DNA of 64,000 bases from Enterococcus quebecensis (GCF_001730365.1 NZ_MIKB01000002.1:1-64000), one strand, 5' to 3'; counted from the first letter of the stretch, positions 9,702 to 18,784 are shown. Numbers and translations are program-made. The notes: generated by a model not told the origin, from the sequence alone.

Positions 9702-10670
9702 CTAACAATAACGATGAATAAATTCAAAAACAGTATCAAAATAATGGTCTGGCTCATAAATAAACGAGGATAGATGAGGAGCATTATTGACAATTAAACT
9801 TTCCTTCACACCATTTGTAGCTTCCATATTTTCATAAAGCATTTCATGAGGAACAAATTTGTCCCCTGTGCCATGAATAAATAATGTTGGCAAATTATTT
9901 TTTGCTAACTGATTAATAGAAGATGCTTGTTTAAGTGAATAGCCAACTTTTTTCTTAGCAAGGTTATCGGCGATAGTCAATATAGGAAATGCTGGTAACT
10001 TGAAAGCCGAACGCAACATAGCGCCAAACTCACTGTAAACAGATGAATAACCGCAATCAACAACTAATCCTTTTACATTTTCTGGTAATGTTTCACCACT
10101 TGTCATCATTACAGTTGCTGCCCCCATTGATCCGCCAAACAAAACAATTTCAGCTCCTGGTTCAATAGTCGTTACTTCTTGAATCCATTTCAATAAATCT
10201 AAGCGGTCCAACCATCCCATTCCAATCACGTTACCCGTGCTTTTTCCATGTGCTCTCAAATCAGGAACTAAAATATTGTACTGCTGATCAGAAAATTTTG
10301 ATGCGACAAATGCCATGTCTCGTTGCCCAAATGATCGGTAACCATGAACACAAATTACCCATTTTTTACTTTTTGGATGCGGAATAATCAAACGGCTGTA
10401 TAATTTTTCTCCGTCCACTTCCAACCAATGATCTTGACAAAAATCTTGTTGCCAAAATTCATTTCCTTGCAGATTCTGTTTCTCTTCAGTAAGATCGTAT
10501 TGAGATTTTCCTTTATTAAAATTATCCGGATTCATCATCTCATGACCTGTTTTTTCATACCAATTGTTGTCTCTAAAAAGTGCAACGTTCAAGAAAAAAC
10601 TTGCCGCATAAATCGACACTACAATGATTAAAATCAATAGAATAACTACTATTAACGCAATCCACTTCAA
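9702..10670 (-). CDS. Membrane-anchored alpha/beta hydrolase
   Basis: About 322 residues. One N-terminal hydrophobic helix anchors the protein; the catalytic domain carries CVHGYRSFGQRD (oxyanion region), the nucleophile elbow LFGGSMGAA, an acid in GTGDKFVP and a His in NAPHLSS. It matches the serine hydrolase/esterase family often called YqkD or 'BAAT/serine aminopeptidase S33'. The substrate is unknown. The frame also opens at a GTG nine bases earlier, but that GTG lies inside the GAGGTG Shine-Dalgarno, so the TTG at 10670 is the better start. First gene of the operon with the DMT pair. Confidence 0.85.
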   Translation of the reverse strand: MKWIALIVVILLILIIVVSIYAASFFLNVALFRDNNWYEKTGHEMMNPDNFNKGKSQYDLTEEKQNLQGNEFWQQDFCQDHWLEVDGEKLYSRLIIPHPKSKKWVICVHGYRSFGQRDMAFVASKFSDQQYNILVPDLRAHGKSTGNVIGMGWLDRLDLLKWIQEVTTIEPGAEIVLFGGSMGAATVMMTSGETLPENVKGLVVDCGYSSVYSEFGAMLRSAFKLPAFPILTIADNLAKKKVGYSLKQASSINQLAKNNLPTLFIHGTGDKFVPHEMLYENMEATNGVKESLIVNNAPHLSSFIYEPDHYFDTVFEFIHRYC

Positions 10671-10693
10671 ATATATCACCTCAATTATAAGAT

Positions 10694-10714
10694 TTAACTC
10701 TAGAGTTAATTATA
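10694..10714 (-). promoter_or_regulatory. -10 element with a perfect 16-bp palindrome (candidate operator)
   Basis: TTAACTCTAGAGTTAA (10694-10709) is perfectly symmetric and abuts a minus-strand TATAAT (10709-10714) upstream of the hydrolase operon. It sits where a repressor would block transcription initiation. The symmetry is of the kind bound by TetR or MarR dimers. No regulator gene is adjacent. Confidence 0.6.
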
Positions 10715-10827
10715 CTCTTATTTAAGAAAAAAAGTACGAATGTACTCAGCAAAGAATTGTTTGACAATAAAAAGAGTATGAGTGAAAGCTAACCAGTCAC
10801 TAAGCAGTCCGAAATAACCTATAACCC

Positions 10828-10859
10828 AAAACAACTGACCATTATCGTCAGTTGTTTTT
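10828..10859. terminator. Bidirectional terminator, left copy of a duplicated block
   Basis: AAAACAACTGAC and GTCAGTTGTTTT form a 12-bp stem flanked by A's and T's on both sides. It is followed within 80 bases by a second hairpin. The pair of hairpins recurs in diverged form at 16306-16416. Confidence 0.8.
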
Positions 10860-10909
10860 GCTTTATTTGCTCTGTGTTCCTACCAAATGTGTTGTATGGA
10901 AAGATAAAT

Positions 10910-10937
10910 AAAAAGTCGAGTCTTTCATCGACTTTTT
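10910..10937. terminator. Second terminator hairpin of the left block
   Basis: AAAAAGTCGA and TCGACTTTTT form a 10-bp stem. On the minus strand it is followed by T-rich DNA, so it can end the leftward OLD-nuclease operon. A very similar hairpin with an almost identical loop lies at 16390-16416. Confidence 0.8.
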
Positions 10938-10996
10938 ACTGTATGTTCATCGGTTCAGCTAAGTTGAATAACTACATCGAGCTTATATTGGTATAA

Positions 10997-12808
10997 TTAT
11001 ATTATATCTAGTAATTCTTGAATTATTTCTGTAAGTTCAAAACGTTCTTTTCCTGATTCATCTCGGAAGATTTCTCGTTGTCTTATTTGATCGAAGCTCA
11101 TCTGTCTCCAATATTTTTCTAAAACTTTTTTTCTACTAACCATATTATTGTATTTATTGACCTCTTCCTTTACATCATTATAGTCTCCTATTTCAACTTC
11201 TCCATTAAATAAATCTGAATGTAGATAATTTTCAGCCTCTCGTTTTCTAGTGTGAAATGCTTTAACCCCTTGATTCCGATTTATTGATACAAGTTTTGTA
11301 TTCTTCGTTTTCTCACCTTCATTCATCCTGTCGGAGTCGAGAAATATGGCAAAAGGTAGCCCTAAATTATTTACGACTTTTTTAGTTACCCAAGCTTTCA
11401 AATTATCGCAACCACCCGTTGGAGTTAGTACGATATTTTTTTCTGAAAATGTGGAATTGATTTGGTTGTTATCTTTTAGAACCTTACATAAATGATCAAA
11501 AAAAACAAGATCTGTTTTTCCTTCAACCAGAATAATTGCTTTTGCAGTGTTAGGAATTTGTTCCGATAATATTCCAAGCGTGTTTCTGATTTTGTCATAA
11601 GTAGCATCTCCTTCTTTATAAATAGAAGCAACCCCATCAGTTTTTTCAATCAGTCTCAAACTTTCAAGAGGAAGAAGTTCTCCTAACGCTGGTGTATGAG
11701 TAGTTAGTAAAACTTGACAGTTCTCCTTATTTGACAGTTCTATAAAAGATTCTATTAACATTTTTTGGTGAGATGGGTGTTGTGACGTTTCTGGCTCTTC
11801 AAACGCATAGATTATGTCACTGTTTCTTTCATCTTCAGATAATTTTCGTTCCGCCTCAGCTCTAAAGAAATTTAACAATATAAGCCTTCTAACTCCACTA
11901 CCTCTTTTATTTATTGATATGTCGTCATCAGACTTGATTGTTAGCTTAAAGAGTGAGTCGAATTTAGGATCTGACTTAAATTCTGGAGTTAAAGATTCTG
12001 CCAACTCGCTATTCATTTCTTTAAGTTTTTCTAATGTTCTTGAGGCAGTTTCAGTTGCTTTTGCTTGTACCTCAAGTTTTATTCTATTCATTTCTTCTTC
12101 AAGACCTTGAAGAGCTTGAGATATTGCTATACTCATAGGATCAGTAATCTCTTTATCAGAGTCTGAGCTACTTCTATCAGATTGAAATAGTGCAAAAACT
12201 GGCAAAAATGTTTCCAAGGATGAATATAATTTTTTTGCATCCTGTGCATCGACAGGAATGTCCTGGATTTTTTTATCTAAGTCTACTAAAGGTAGTTCAA
12301 GAATAGCTTGTCTTATGCTAGAATTATTTCTTTTATCATATTTGGATTCGTCTACACCTAATTCAGTAGCACGCTTTTTAAGGTCTGCTTGTTTTAATAA
12401 TAGCAAATCATTAAAATTATTAGCACTTGGATGGACACAAGAAATAAAAGTTGCTGGTTTAGGCTTACTAGTGGAACATTTGAATACTTTTTTTATTTCT
12501 AATAAACCATCTTGATTCAATAAATTTTCATTTTCTAATGTAGTAGAAGATGCAGTATCAATCGTTAAAGAATCAGGAAAATCTGAAAATATGCAACTAA
12601 TTTCTATACAGTCGCTTGTTGCTTTAACTGATAGATCTTCTCTTTCACATACTACCAACTTATTATTGAAAAAAATCTCAAGTGCTTCTAAGACCGTAGA
12701 TTTTCCGGCATCATTTTTCCCAATAAGGGCTGTCAAATCACTTACTTCTAGATACGTATCGCTACTATACCCTCGAAAGTTTTTTAATTTTAGCTGTTTT
12801 AATTTCAT
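10997..12808 (-). CDS. OLD-family ATPase with TOPRIM nuclease domain
   Basis: 603 residues. An SMC/ABC-type ATPase forms the N-terminal two thirds: LKNFRGY, Walker A GKNDAGKST, a signature-like GSGVRRLILLNFF, Walker B IIYAFEEPETSQHP and the switch His in LLTTHTPAL. A TOPRIM domain follows: AIILVEGKTDLVFFDHL, then FAIFLDSDRM, supplying the acidic metal ligands. This is the overcome-lysogenization-defect (OLD) nuclease plan, shared with Gabija GajA. No UvrD-like helicase is nearby, so it is not Gabija. It lies 20 bases after the DUF2130 gene and both should be co-transcribed. A defence role is likely but inferred. AAGGAG precedes the ATG. Confidence 0.88.
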   Translation of the reverse strand: MKLKQLKLKNFRGYSSDTYLEVSDLTALIGKNDAGKSTVLEALEIFFNNKLVVCEREDLSVKATSDCIEISCIFSDFPDSLTIDTASSTTLENENLLNQDGLLEIKKVFKCSTSKPKPATFISCVHPSANNFNDLLLLKQADLKKRATELGVDESKYDKRNNSSIRQAILELPLVDLDKKIQDIPVDAQDAKKLYSSLETFLPVFALFQSDRSSSDSDKEITDPMSIAISQALQGLEEEMNRIKLEVQAKATETASRTLEKLKEMNSELAESLTPEFKSDPKFDSLFKLTIKSDDDISINKRGSGVRRLILLNFFRAEAERKLSEDERNSDIIYAFEEPETSQHPSHQKMLIESFIELSNKENCQVLLTTHTPALGELLPLESLRLIEKTDGVASIYKEGDATYDKIRNTLGILSEQIPNTAKAIILVEGKTDLVFFDHLCKVLKDNNQINSTFSEKNIVLTPTGGCDNLKAWVTKKVVNNLGLPFAIFLDSDRMNEGEKTKNTKLVSINRNQGVKAFHTRKREAENYLHSDLFNGEVEIGDYNDVKEEVNKYNNMVSRKKVLEKYWRQMSFDQIRQREIFRDESGKERFELTEIIQELLDII

Positions 12809-12828
12809 GTTTTACTCCTTTTAAAATC

Positions 12829-14199
12829 TTATAGTAGATCAAATTTTTCTTTCATCGTTGGATTTTTTCGTACTAATTTCTTCACAGTTAAATCATCCGC
12901 TTTGTTATTAGCTAGTCGTAAGTTATTCTCGGAAGATACAAGCGCGTCCTTGGTTTTCTGTAAATGTGTAATTGTCTTATCGATTTCATCAATTGCAGTT
13001 TTGAACTTTCGACTAGCTAAATCATAATTCCTCGCAAAACCTTCCTTAAATATGTTCAAGTCTTCTTCAAAATTAGTAATATCAATATTTTGCTCACGCA
13101 TCAAAACAACCTCTTGCTTATATTTAAGAGAGTTAAGCGCTGCGTTCCTAAGAAGTGTAATAATTGGAATAAAGAATTGAGGTCGAATCACATACATTTT
13201 TTCATATTCGTATGAAACATCTACAATTCCATTGTTATAAAGTTCATTATCTGACTCAAGCATAGTGACGAGGATGGCATATTCGCATTTTTTCTCATTC
13301 CTATCTTTGTCTAATTCTTTGAAAAAATGTTCATTTTTCTTTTTGGTGGCAGTTTCATCACCTTCGTTTTTCATCTCAAACATTATAGAGATGATCTCTG
13401 TACCATTCTCATCGTTCTCTCGGTAGATATAGTCGCCTTTGCTACCGGTTTTAGCATCATTATCTTTACCAAATTCTGCATTTTGAAAGGCTGTCATTCT
13501 GAGACGATTAAACTCTATTTCGCAATGCTGTTCAAGACTTTCTCCAACCATTTTAGTTGATTGTTTGGCTTTAAAATCTTTATAGAAGGCAATCGTTTCT
13601 TCTTTTTGTTTGATCTCGCTATCGAACTTTTCTTTAATAGAACTCTTTTCAAGTTCAGCTTCTTTTTCTTGAAGTTGAAGTTTTGATTTTAATTCAGCTA
13701 TTTCTTTTTCTTTCTCCGAATTAGCTTCTGTGATTTTTAGTTTGTTATCCGTTTGAAGCGCATTCATTTTTGCAGTTAGTTCTAATAACTCCTTTTCTTT
13801 ATCCGCTAATGCATTCCTAACTTCAAATTCTTTCTCTTTTTCGATAGATAGGGCTTTTGTCTCAAGTTCCGTAATTTTCTTTTCCTGCTCAGCTAGTTTC
13901 TCCTTCATAGTGGCTTCAACAGAAGAAAGTGCAATTTTCTTGTCTTGTTCACCAGAATCAATCTTAGCTTGAAGCTCAGCAAGCTCCTTTTCTTTTTGTA
14001 GAATCTGTTTATCGAAAAAATTTTTAGTTTTTTCTTCCATTAAAGCCAACTCACTTTTATGCTGATTTTTAATTTGTTCCAGCTTTTCATGAATTTCTTC
14101 ATTAAATTCCTTAGTGCGAACTTGGTTTAAGATATCAGCGTAGCTAGATTCATCAACAGTAAAAACTTTATGGCAATGTGGGCATTTTATCTCGTTCAT
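12829..14199 (-). CDS. DUF2130 protein: zinc-ribbon, coiled coil and restriction-nuclease-like domain
   Basis: 456 residues. It begins with a zinc-ribbon half, MNEIKCPHCHKVFTVD, then about 160 residues of K/E-rich heptads that should form a long coiled coil. Next comes a PD-(D/E)xK-like core: TGSKGDYIY, with D as a metal ligand, and IIMFEMKNE-type ExK (ISIMFEMKNEGDE). A second helical stretch closes the protein. This matches DUF2130, a family with a restriction-endonuclease-like fold and no established function. It is the first gene of a two-gene operon with the OLD nuclease. A joint role in sensing or cutting foreign DNA is inferred. Confidence 0.8.
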   Translation of the reverse strand: MNEIKCPHCHKVFTVDESSYADILNQVRTKEFNEEIHEKLEQIKNQHKSELALMEEKTKNFFDKQILQKEKELAELQAKIDSGEQDKKIALSSVEATMKEKLAEQEKKITELETKALSIEKEKEFEVRNALADKEKELLELTAKMNALQTDNKLKITEANSEKEKEIAELKSKLQLQEKEAELEKSSIKEKFDSEIKQKEETIAFYKDFKAKQSTKMVGESLEQHCEIEFNRLRMTAFQNAEFGKDNDAKTGSKGDYIYRENDENGTEIISIMFEMKNEGDETATKKKNEHFFKELDKDRNEKKCEYAILVTMLESDNELYNNGIVDVSYEYEKMYVIRPQFFIPIITLLRNAALNSLKYKQEVVLMREQNIDITNFEEDLNIFKEGFARNYDLASRKFKTAIDEIDKTITHLQKTKDALVSSENNLRLANNKADDLTVKKLVRKNPTMKEKFDLL

Positions 14200-14788
14200 G
14201 TTGCAGCTCCTTTTTATTTTATAACAGACTTTATTCTATAATCTAATTCTACCATTAAGTTAATATTTTTAGAAGTGAAATTAACACATTTATTCCAGTG
14301 ACTATTCACTTTTTTGAATAAAGGAAATTGACAATAGATAGAAATATCAGCATAATATAAATTAAACACATACTTTTTGTTATAATTTTGTGAAAGCGGG
14401 TTGAATACTATACAAAATAGATTTATCGAAAACGAGCGTGCGTTGTAGATAGAATAGCAACTAACATAGTATCTCAAACTACCACCTCAAAGTTAGCAAG
14501 AAAAAGATATCTCTAATATGAAGAAGAAATTAGTTTTTTGGGTATCTCAATTTTTAGAGCCCAACAAAAAAGTTCCCATAAACTTTGAAAATATGTATGT
14601 TCATGATCAATTAAATAACTATCCGAATGGGGAGCGTATGTAGTAATGATAAAAATAGGAATAAATAGAAATACTTTTTTGCATAACTGGTATGAATAAA
14701 ATCAAAGATTTACTTTTAACGGCTAATGGAAATATGATTTTTACTAATCACAATCTGAATTGAAATGAATTATAGGAGGAAAATTGGA
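14200..14788. other. 589-bp gap with only short, weak frames
   Basis: Two short frames on the plus strand stand out. One is at 14518-14643 (41 codons, MKKKLVFWVSQFLEPNKK...). The other is at 14692-14763 (23 codons, MNKIKDLLLTANGN..., reminiscent of the start of AbiEi-like winged-helix antitoxins). Neither has a convincing Shine-Dalgarno. They may be remnants of a decayed gene. The region also holds the divergent promoters for the flanking genes. Confidence 0.4.
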
Positions 14789-16240
14789 TTGAATCAAATA
14801 AGACTATTTATTGAGTTTCATAGCGGTGGGAAAAAAAGAACCAAGGATTTTATGACTGTAATAATTATACTCTATTTTATGTTGATTCTTGCTGGAATGA
14901 TATCCTTAGCAAGAAAAAGTACCATAGTTGAAGAACTCAGCAATTTAGTAAATACTCTTTTTGAAAGTTTCGAAGCACTTTACAATTTTCAAAGGGAGGA
15001 AGTAATAATAAATTCTCCTTTACCTACGATGAGTTTCACGATGGAGATGGAAATACTAAAGTACGCATTTTTTTCTGTAATTTTCTTTATATTAGTAAAC
15101 TCACTAGGGAATATTCTCCATATGAAGAGAATATACATGATGGTGTTATTAATGAGTTTGCAGAGTATTTTAAGTTTTATTTTTTTTGAAGAATCATTTC
15201 CAGTATTAGTAATAACAGGTAGCCTACTCTCTGTATTATTTTATTTCATCCCCATAGGGAGTGGTTCCTATTTTAGCATTATTGAATACGGTAGTTTTTT
15301 TACGGGAATATACCAATTTTCTTATCCGCAAACTAAATTTAGAGTTTTTGCTAAATTTGTATTCAGAATAATATTTCCGATATTTCCATTTTTATTATTT
15401 ATGAAAATATTAGTTCCAAGTATAAGCCTTTACGTTATTGCAATTACATACTTTGCAATTTTATTATTGATTTTTATGAATTCAAGTGAAAACAAAGTAC
15501 AGATAAGTCTCAAAAAAATAGTAGCTTTTTCTATTATAATTATTGCAACTATTACTAATCAAAAAAATATGAATGGTAGCATACTAGAGCTAGTACTATC
15601 AATTTGTGCAATTTTCTTTTCGCTAGACAGAGTTCTATCAGCATTTAAAGATTTAAAAAATGAGATTAAAAATACTAGTTTGCTATATCTGCTAGAAAAG
15701 AAAGCAGAAGATATAGATTGGCTATTGGAGAATAAAGTACCATTTGACTTTGATACGAATAAAACACCCTCGGAATTATTTTTACTTAGACAACTCATTG
15801 TTTGCTTTCACCTGTGTGAAAATGAACAATTAATTAAGCTGGCTGATCTTTATTTAGATAATTATGAAAAAGATACACGGTTTGTTCTTCAACTAAAATA
15901 TTTTTCTTTGCTTGAATCAGAAACAATTGATTTTGACGACAGATATGAATATCTAAAAAATGTTTTTGATAAAAAACAAGGTACAATTGAGTATCTTCCT
16001 ATAGTAGTTGAGTATAGTTGGCTTCTTTTTTTTAAGAATAAAGATTATGAAGTAATTGCAGAGTTACTTTCTCTCGTTTGGTATTCGTTAGATGACGAAA
16101 GTAAGTATCTGTTATATTATTCGTATAATAAAATAGGAAAAAACAAAGCTGCAAATTCTTTAAAAAATGAAATTGGTCAGTTCGACTTAGTTGAAGCTTC
16201 TTTTTTTGAATACGAAAAAGAGCACACAGAGAGTAATTGA
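14789..16240 (+). CDS. Polytopic membrane protein of unknown function
   Basis: About 483 residues. The N-terminal 300 residues hold eight or so hydrophobic helices (for example VIIILYFMLILAGMISL, ILKYAFFSVIFFILV and IVAFSIIIIATITN). The C-terminal 190 residues are soluble, helical and acidic (LLYLLEKKAEDIDWLLENK onward), suggesting TPR-like repeats. The frame opens at an ATG at 14765, but AGGAGG lies inside it, so the TTG at 14789 is preferred. No family was recognised. It sits with the OLD/DUF2130 pair between two related terminator blocks and could belong to the same accessory island. Confidence 0.75.
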   Translation: MNQIRLFIEFHSGGKKRTKDFMTVIIILYFMLILAGMISLARKSTIVEELSNLVNTLFESFEALYNFQREEVIINSPLPTMSFTMEMEILKYAFFSVIFFILVNSLGNILHMKRIYMMVLLMSLQSILSFIFFEESFPVLVITGSLLSVLFYFIPIGSGSYFSIIEYGSFFTGIYQFSYPQTKFRVFAKFVFRIIFPIFPFLLFMKILVPSISLYVIAITYFAILLLIFMNSSENKVQISLKKIVAFSIIIIATITNQKNMNGSILELVLSICAIFFSLDRVLSAFKDLKNEIKNTSLLYLLEKKAEDIDWLLENKVPFDFDTNKTPSELFLLRQLIVCFHLCENEQLIKLADLYLDNYEKDTRFVLQLKYFSLLESETIDFDDRYEYLKNVFDKKQGTIEYLPIVVEYSWLLFFKNKDYEVIAELLSLVWYSLDDESKYLLYYSYNKIGKNKAANSLKNEIGQFDLVEASFFEYEKEHTESN

Positions 16241-16305
16241 TCTATCAGAAAACCACCATAGGTAAGTAGCCACCCAATAGTTTAAATTGAATATACTTAT
16301 AATCC

Positions 16306-16334
16306 AAAGTAGCTGATTATTCGTCAGCTGCTTT
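16306..16334. terminator. Terminator, right copy of the duplicated block (first hairpin)
   Basis: AAAG-AGCTGA and TCAGCT-CTTTT. It is positionally and partly by sequence the counterpart of the hairpin at 10828-10859, including the flanking text. Confidence 0.7.
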
Positions 16335-16389
16335 TCTTTACATAAATAGCCGTGTATCCTCACAAAATGCGCTGTGTTTGAATATAAAT

Positions 16390-16416
16390 AAAAAGCCGAA
16401 TCTTTCATCGACTTTT
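16390..16416. terminator. Terminator, right copy of the duplicated block (second hairpin)
   Basis: AAAAAGCCGA and TCGACTTTT with loop ATCTTTCA. It differs from 10910-10937 by only a few bases (GTCGAG versus GCCGAA). Confidence 0.7.
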
Positions 16417-16470
16417 GACTGTTTTTTCACTGGTGCTATTTTACGCGCAAACAGTTAGTTTTATGAACGA

Positions 16471-16495
16471 AAAAAGTAGCGATTTTACTCGCTAC
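16471..16495 (-). terminator. Terminator of the leftward small gene
   Basis: GTAGCG and CGCTAC form a stem around ATTTTACT. On the minus strand it is followed by TTTTTTCG. It lies 20 bases beyond the stop codon at 16517. Confidence 0.8.
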
Positions 16496-16516
16496 AATCC
16501 TTCTAGGTCGTTCCTT

Positions 16517-16900
16517 TTATGCTTCTGCTACAAATGATATTTTTTGGTTTAATAATTCTTGTAATCCTTCTACCATGTCTTTCGCATTTTCACTTCGATT
16601 GACATTCTTTAGCAACTTTTCAATTTCTGAAAAATTAGCTTCAATCGTAAAATAATAATCAGTTGTTTTCCAAAAATCATCTTTTACCTTTGTTTCTGTT
16701 TTCGTAAAACAAAGGGTCATTCCTTTGTCACAAACATCGATGGTTTGGAAAAAGTTTGGTAATTGTTCTGCTGGAATATGCTCGCCCAATGTTTCGCTTG
16801 CAAAGGCTTCTTTATCTGGGAAGTTCCCCCAATAAATGTTTTGGCGTAATTCTTCGCTTAGTTTTTTTAAGGTTACTTTCGATTTAAAATTTTCGTACAT
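16517..16900 (-). CDS. Small soluble protein of unknown function
   Basis: 127 residues beginning MYENFKSKVTLKKLSEELRQ. The frame could start nine codons earlier, but AAAGGAAAG lies just before the ATG at 16900. The protein is acidic, without signal peptide or membrane helix, with a probable alpha/beta fold (FWKTTDYYFTIEANFSEIEKLL). No family was recognised. It is monocistronic and divergent from the two small genes that follow. Neighbouring polymorphic-toxin and element genes make an immunity or regulatory role possible, but nothing in the sequence shows it. Confidence 0.65.
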   Translation of the reverse strand: MYENFKSKVTLKKLSEELRQNIYWGNFPDKEAFASETLGEHIPAEQLPNFFQTIDVCDKGMTLCFTKTETKVKDDFWKTTDYYFTIEANFSEIEKLLKNVNRSENAKDMVEGLQELLNQKISFVAEA

Positions 16901-17017
16901 TTCTTTCCTTTCGTTCCTTAACATCACGTTGATAACTCTGAATGAGAAGGAAGTCCAGTCTATTTTTAAAGATTTTTTTTCAAAGGAAAAATCCCGTTAT
17001 TTAGACAAAAAACAGAC

Positions 17018-17046
17018 TTGATTTCATTAACCAAACGAGTTATGAT
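17018..17046 (+). promoter_or_regulatory. Promoter of the two small rightward genes
   Basis: TTGATT (17018-17023), a 17-base spacer and TATGAT (17041-17046), 50 bases before the TTG start at 17096. Confidence 0.7.
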
Positions 17047-17095
17047 ATCCAGCACTGCCAAGTATACAGGCAAGTACGTTAAGGAGGAGATGTGA

Positions 17096-17293
17096 TTGAA
17101 GCAAACGAATTTGGAAGTAAAACTAATTGGAGAAAATGGAAATATTTTCAATTTACTGGGAATTGTAAGTAAAGAACTAAAGCAAAAGGGTTTCTTGGAC
17201 GAAGCTAATCAACTATGGAAAGACGTGCAAGAAAATGCGAAGTCTTATGAGGAAGCTTTAACAATTATTCAAGAGTATGTCGTCATTATCTAG
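17096..17293 (+). CDS. 65-residue protein, mobile-element-type small family
   Basis: Starts at a TTG with AAGGAGG eight bases upstream. The sequence (LEVKLIGENGNIFNLLGIVS, then SYEEALTIIQEYVVI) resembles small proteins that I remember as common on Gram-positive plasmids and conjugative elements. Their function is unknown. A second gene follows after 16 bases, in the same transcript. Confidence 0.7.
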   Translation: MKQTNLEVKLIGENGNIFNLLGIVSKELKQKGFLDEANQLWKDVQENAKSYEEALTIIQEYVVII

Positions 17294-17309
17294 ATAGGAG
17301 AGATGAAAA

Positions 17310-17822
17310 ATGAAGAATTTGTATTTACCCAACATTGAAGAAGATGTTTTTGAAAAGATTTGTTGTACTGAAAATCTTTATCTAAATCTAAAATATGTAA
17401 AGAATGACCAATTTAAGAGTATAGAAAAAAATGATCGTTTGACATTTGAAAATTCAGAAAAAATCCTTTTTGAAGTTCTTGAAGTAAAAGGGTTTAGTGA
17501 ACTGCAAACAACAGGAGAACCAATCACGATTTTTAGCATAAATCTTGTTTCCGATGATTCAGTAGAATCTATAGAGCAATGGCAGCTACTTAAAGTGAAA
17601 ACCATTGGTAAAAAAATGGATACCGCTCGACTCGACCTATTAAAAACATTGCTTAATGAATATATGTATGACATTACAGATAGGTACATGCCACTTTACC
17701 CAATTGGAAGTCCTGAACAGGCTGAAGCAGACGAAATGGTTACAAGGATTTATGAAACACGGGGAGCGTTAGAACAATCCAAATTCACAAAAGAAATTGC
17801 TTCATCAAAAATTGAAAAATAG
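17310..17822 (+). CDS. 170-residue protein of unknown function
   Basis: Acidic soluble protein, no signal peptide or membrane helix. The N-terminal half looks beta-rich (LKYVKNDQFKSIEKNDRLTF). A helical middle (LDLLKTLLNEYMYDITDRYM) leads to a charged tail. GGAGAG lies before the ATG and a strong terminator follows. It is the second gene of a two-gene unit with the 65-residue protein. No family was recognised. Confidence 0.7.
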   Translation: MKNLYLPNIEEDVFEKICCTENLYLNLKYVKNDQFKSIEKNDRLTFENSEKILFEVLEVKGFSELQTTGEPITIFSINLVSDDSVESIEQWQLLKVKTIGKKMDTARLDLLKTLLNEYMYDITDRYMPLYPIGSPEQAEADEMVTRIYETRGALEQSKFTKEIASSKIEK

Positions 17823-17834
17823 TCCTCCTATCAA

Positions 17835-17880
17835 AATGGAAGAAAACCAACGAAAATAGGCTTTCTTCCATTATTTTTTT
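17835..17880 (+). terminator. Terminator of the two-gene unit
   Basis: AATGGAAGAAA (17835-17845) and TTTCTTCCATT (17862-17872) form an 11-bp stem followed by a T-run. Confidence 0.9.
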
Positions 17881-18322
17881 ATTAATTTGATATGAATAAA
17901 TCAGATATAATGGAATCAAACAAAAGGTAAAACGCACTATATAAAAACAATATCCCAAATCTTAAACATTACATAGACAATAACGAAAGTGGAGTTAACA
18001 TGAATCATCTAGCTTTTCAATAACTAATGCATGATTTGAAAATTGGAAAAAATAGATAAGATAATTGTTACAAATATAGCTCGAATAAATCGTAATGTTC
18101 TAGAAATATCACAAATAATTCATTGTCAGATTAAACCAAATCAAGAAAAACTCACTACATTATATAGTGGTGAGTATCGACTAGATGATTACAATCCATA
18201 ACAAGGATTTTTTGCAAATTTTACAAACCTGTTCAGGAATAACATCTATAATATTTAATTTCATAAATGAAGTAAATACTTATTTCATGGAGTGATTGTT
18301 TAAAAATCTAAGCGATATAATT
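17881..18322. other. Gap with a possible gene remnant
   Basis: 442 bases. An open frame at 18043-18201 on the plus strand reads about 52 codons (LEKIDKIIVTNIARINRN... ending YRLDDYNP) without a Shine-Dalgarno. It could be the tail of a decayed gene. Nothing else was recognised. Confidence 0.35.
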
Positions 18323-18784
18323 CTAGTGTGGTACCTCTTTATAATAGCCAATATATAAATTGACATATTTACTCCCATTTTTTGGAAATATATGATAAAA
18401 AGGTGTTGCTACATTCAAATTATTTTCTTCTAAGGTCGCTAACAATTCTGCATAAGATTGCTCCGTTACTTTATCAAAATCGTCAACAATTATTGTTTTT
18501 AATAATTGTTTAATTTCAAAATATGAGGCAAACTGATACCCATTTGCTTCGAAGGTATTTTCAATAATTGGAAAAAACATCTCAATGTCTACCATTTCAT
18601 CTGTTGGAACGTTGTTAAGGCTATAAAAATAGGGACCTTTTACATTATAACCTTCGTCAGCAATACCAGAAACAAAATTTTCATAATTCTTTTCCATTTC
18701 AGAATAATGAAACTTTGCTCTCTTACTCACAACATTTTGAAAGCCGATTTTTTCTGCTGTAAACACTGTTGGTAACAATTTCAT
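18323..18784 (-). CDS. DUF5085 family protein (LXG cassette accessory)
   Basis: 153 residues, soluble, starting MKLLPTVFTAEKIGFQNV. The pattern YFEIKQLL, then FYHIFPKNGSKYVNLYIGY at the end, matches DUF5085, a family I associate with type VII secretion LXG operons. It overlaps the preceding paralogue by four bases. Function unknown; an accessory or immunity role is inferred from the locus. Confidence 0.7.
   Translation of the reverse strand: MKLLPTVFTAEKIGFQNVVSKRAKFHYSEMEKNYENFVSGIADEGYNVKGPYFYSLNNVPTDEMVDIEMFFPIIENTFEANGYQFASYFEIKQLLKTIIVDDFDKVTEQSYAELLATLEENNLNVATPFYHIFPKNGSKYVNLYIGYYKEVPH

Noticed and set aside
10997-12808. OLD nuclease as a Gabija system
   Set aside because: Gabija needs a UvrD-like helicase (GajB) next to GajA; the neighbour is DUF2130 instead.
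14214-14477. 87-codon leftward frame upstream of the DUF2130 gene
   Set aside because: No ribosome site, composition unlike a protein, overlaps the expected promoter region.
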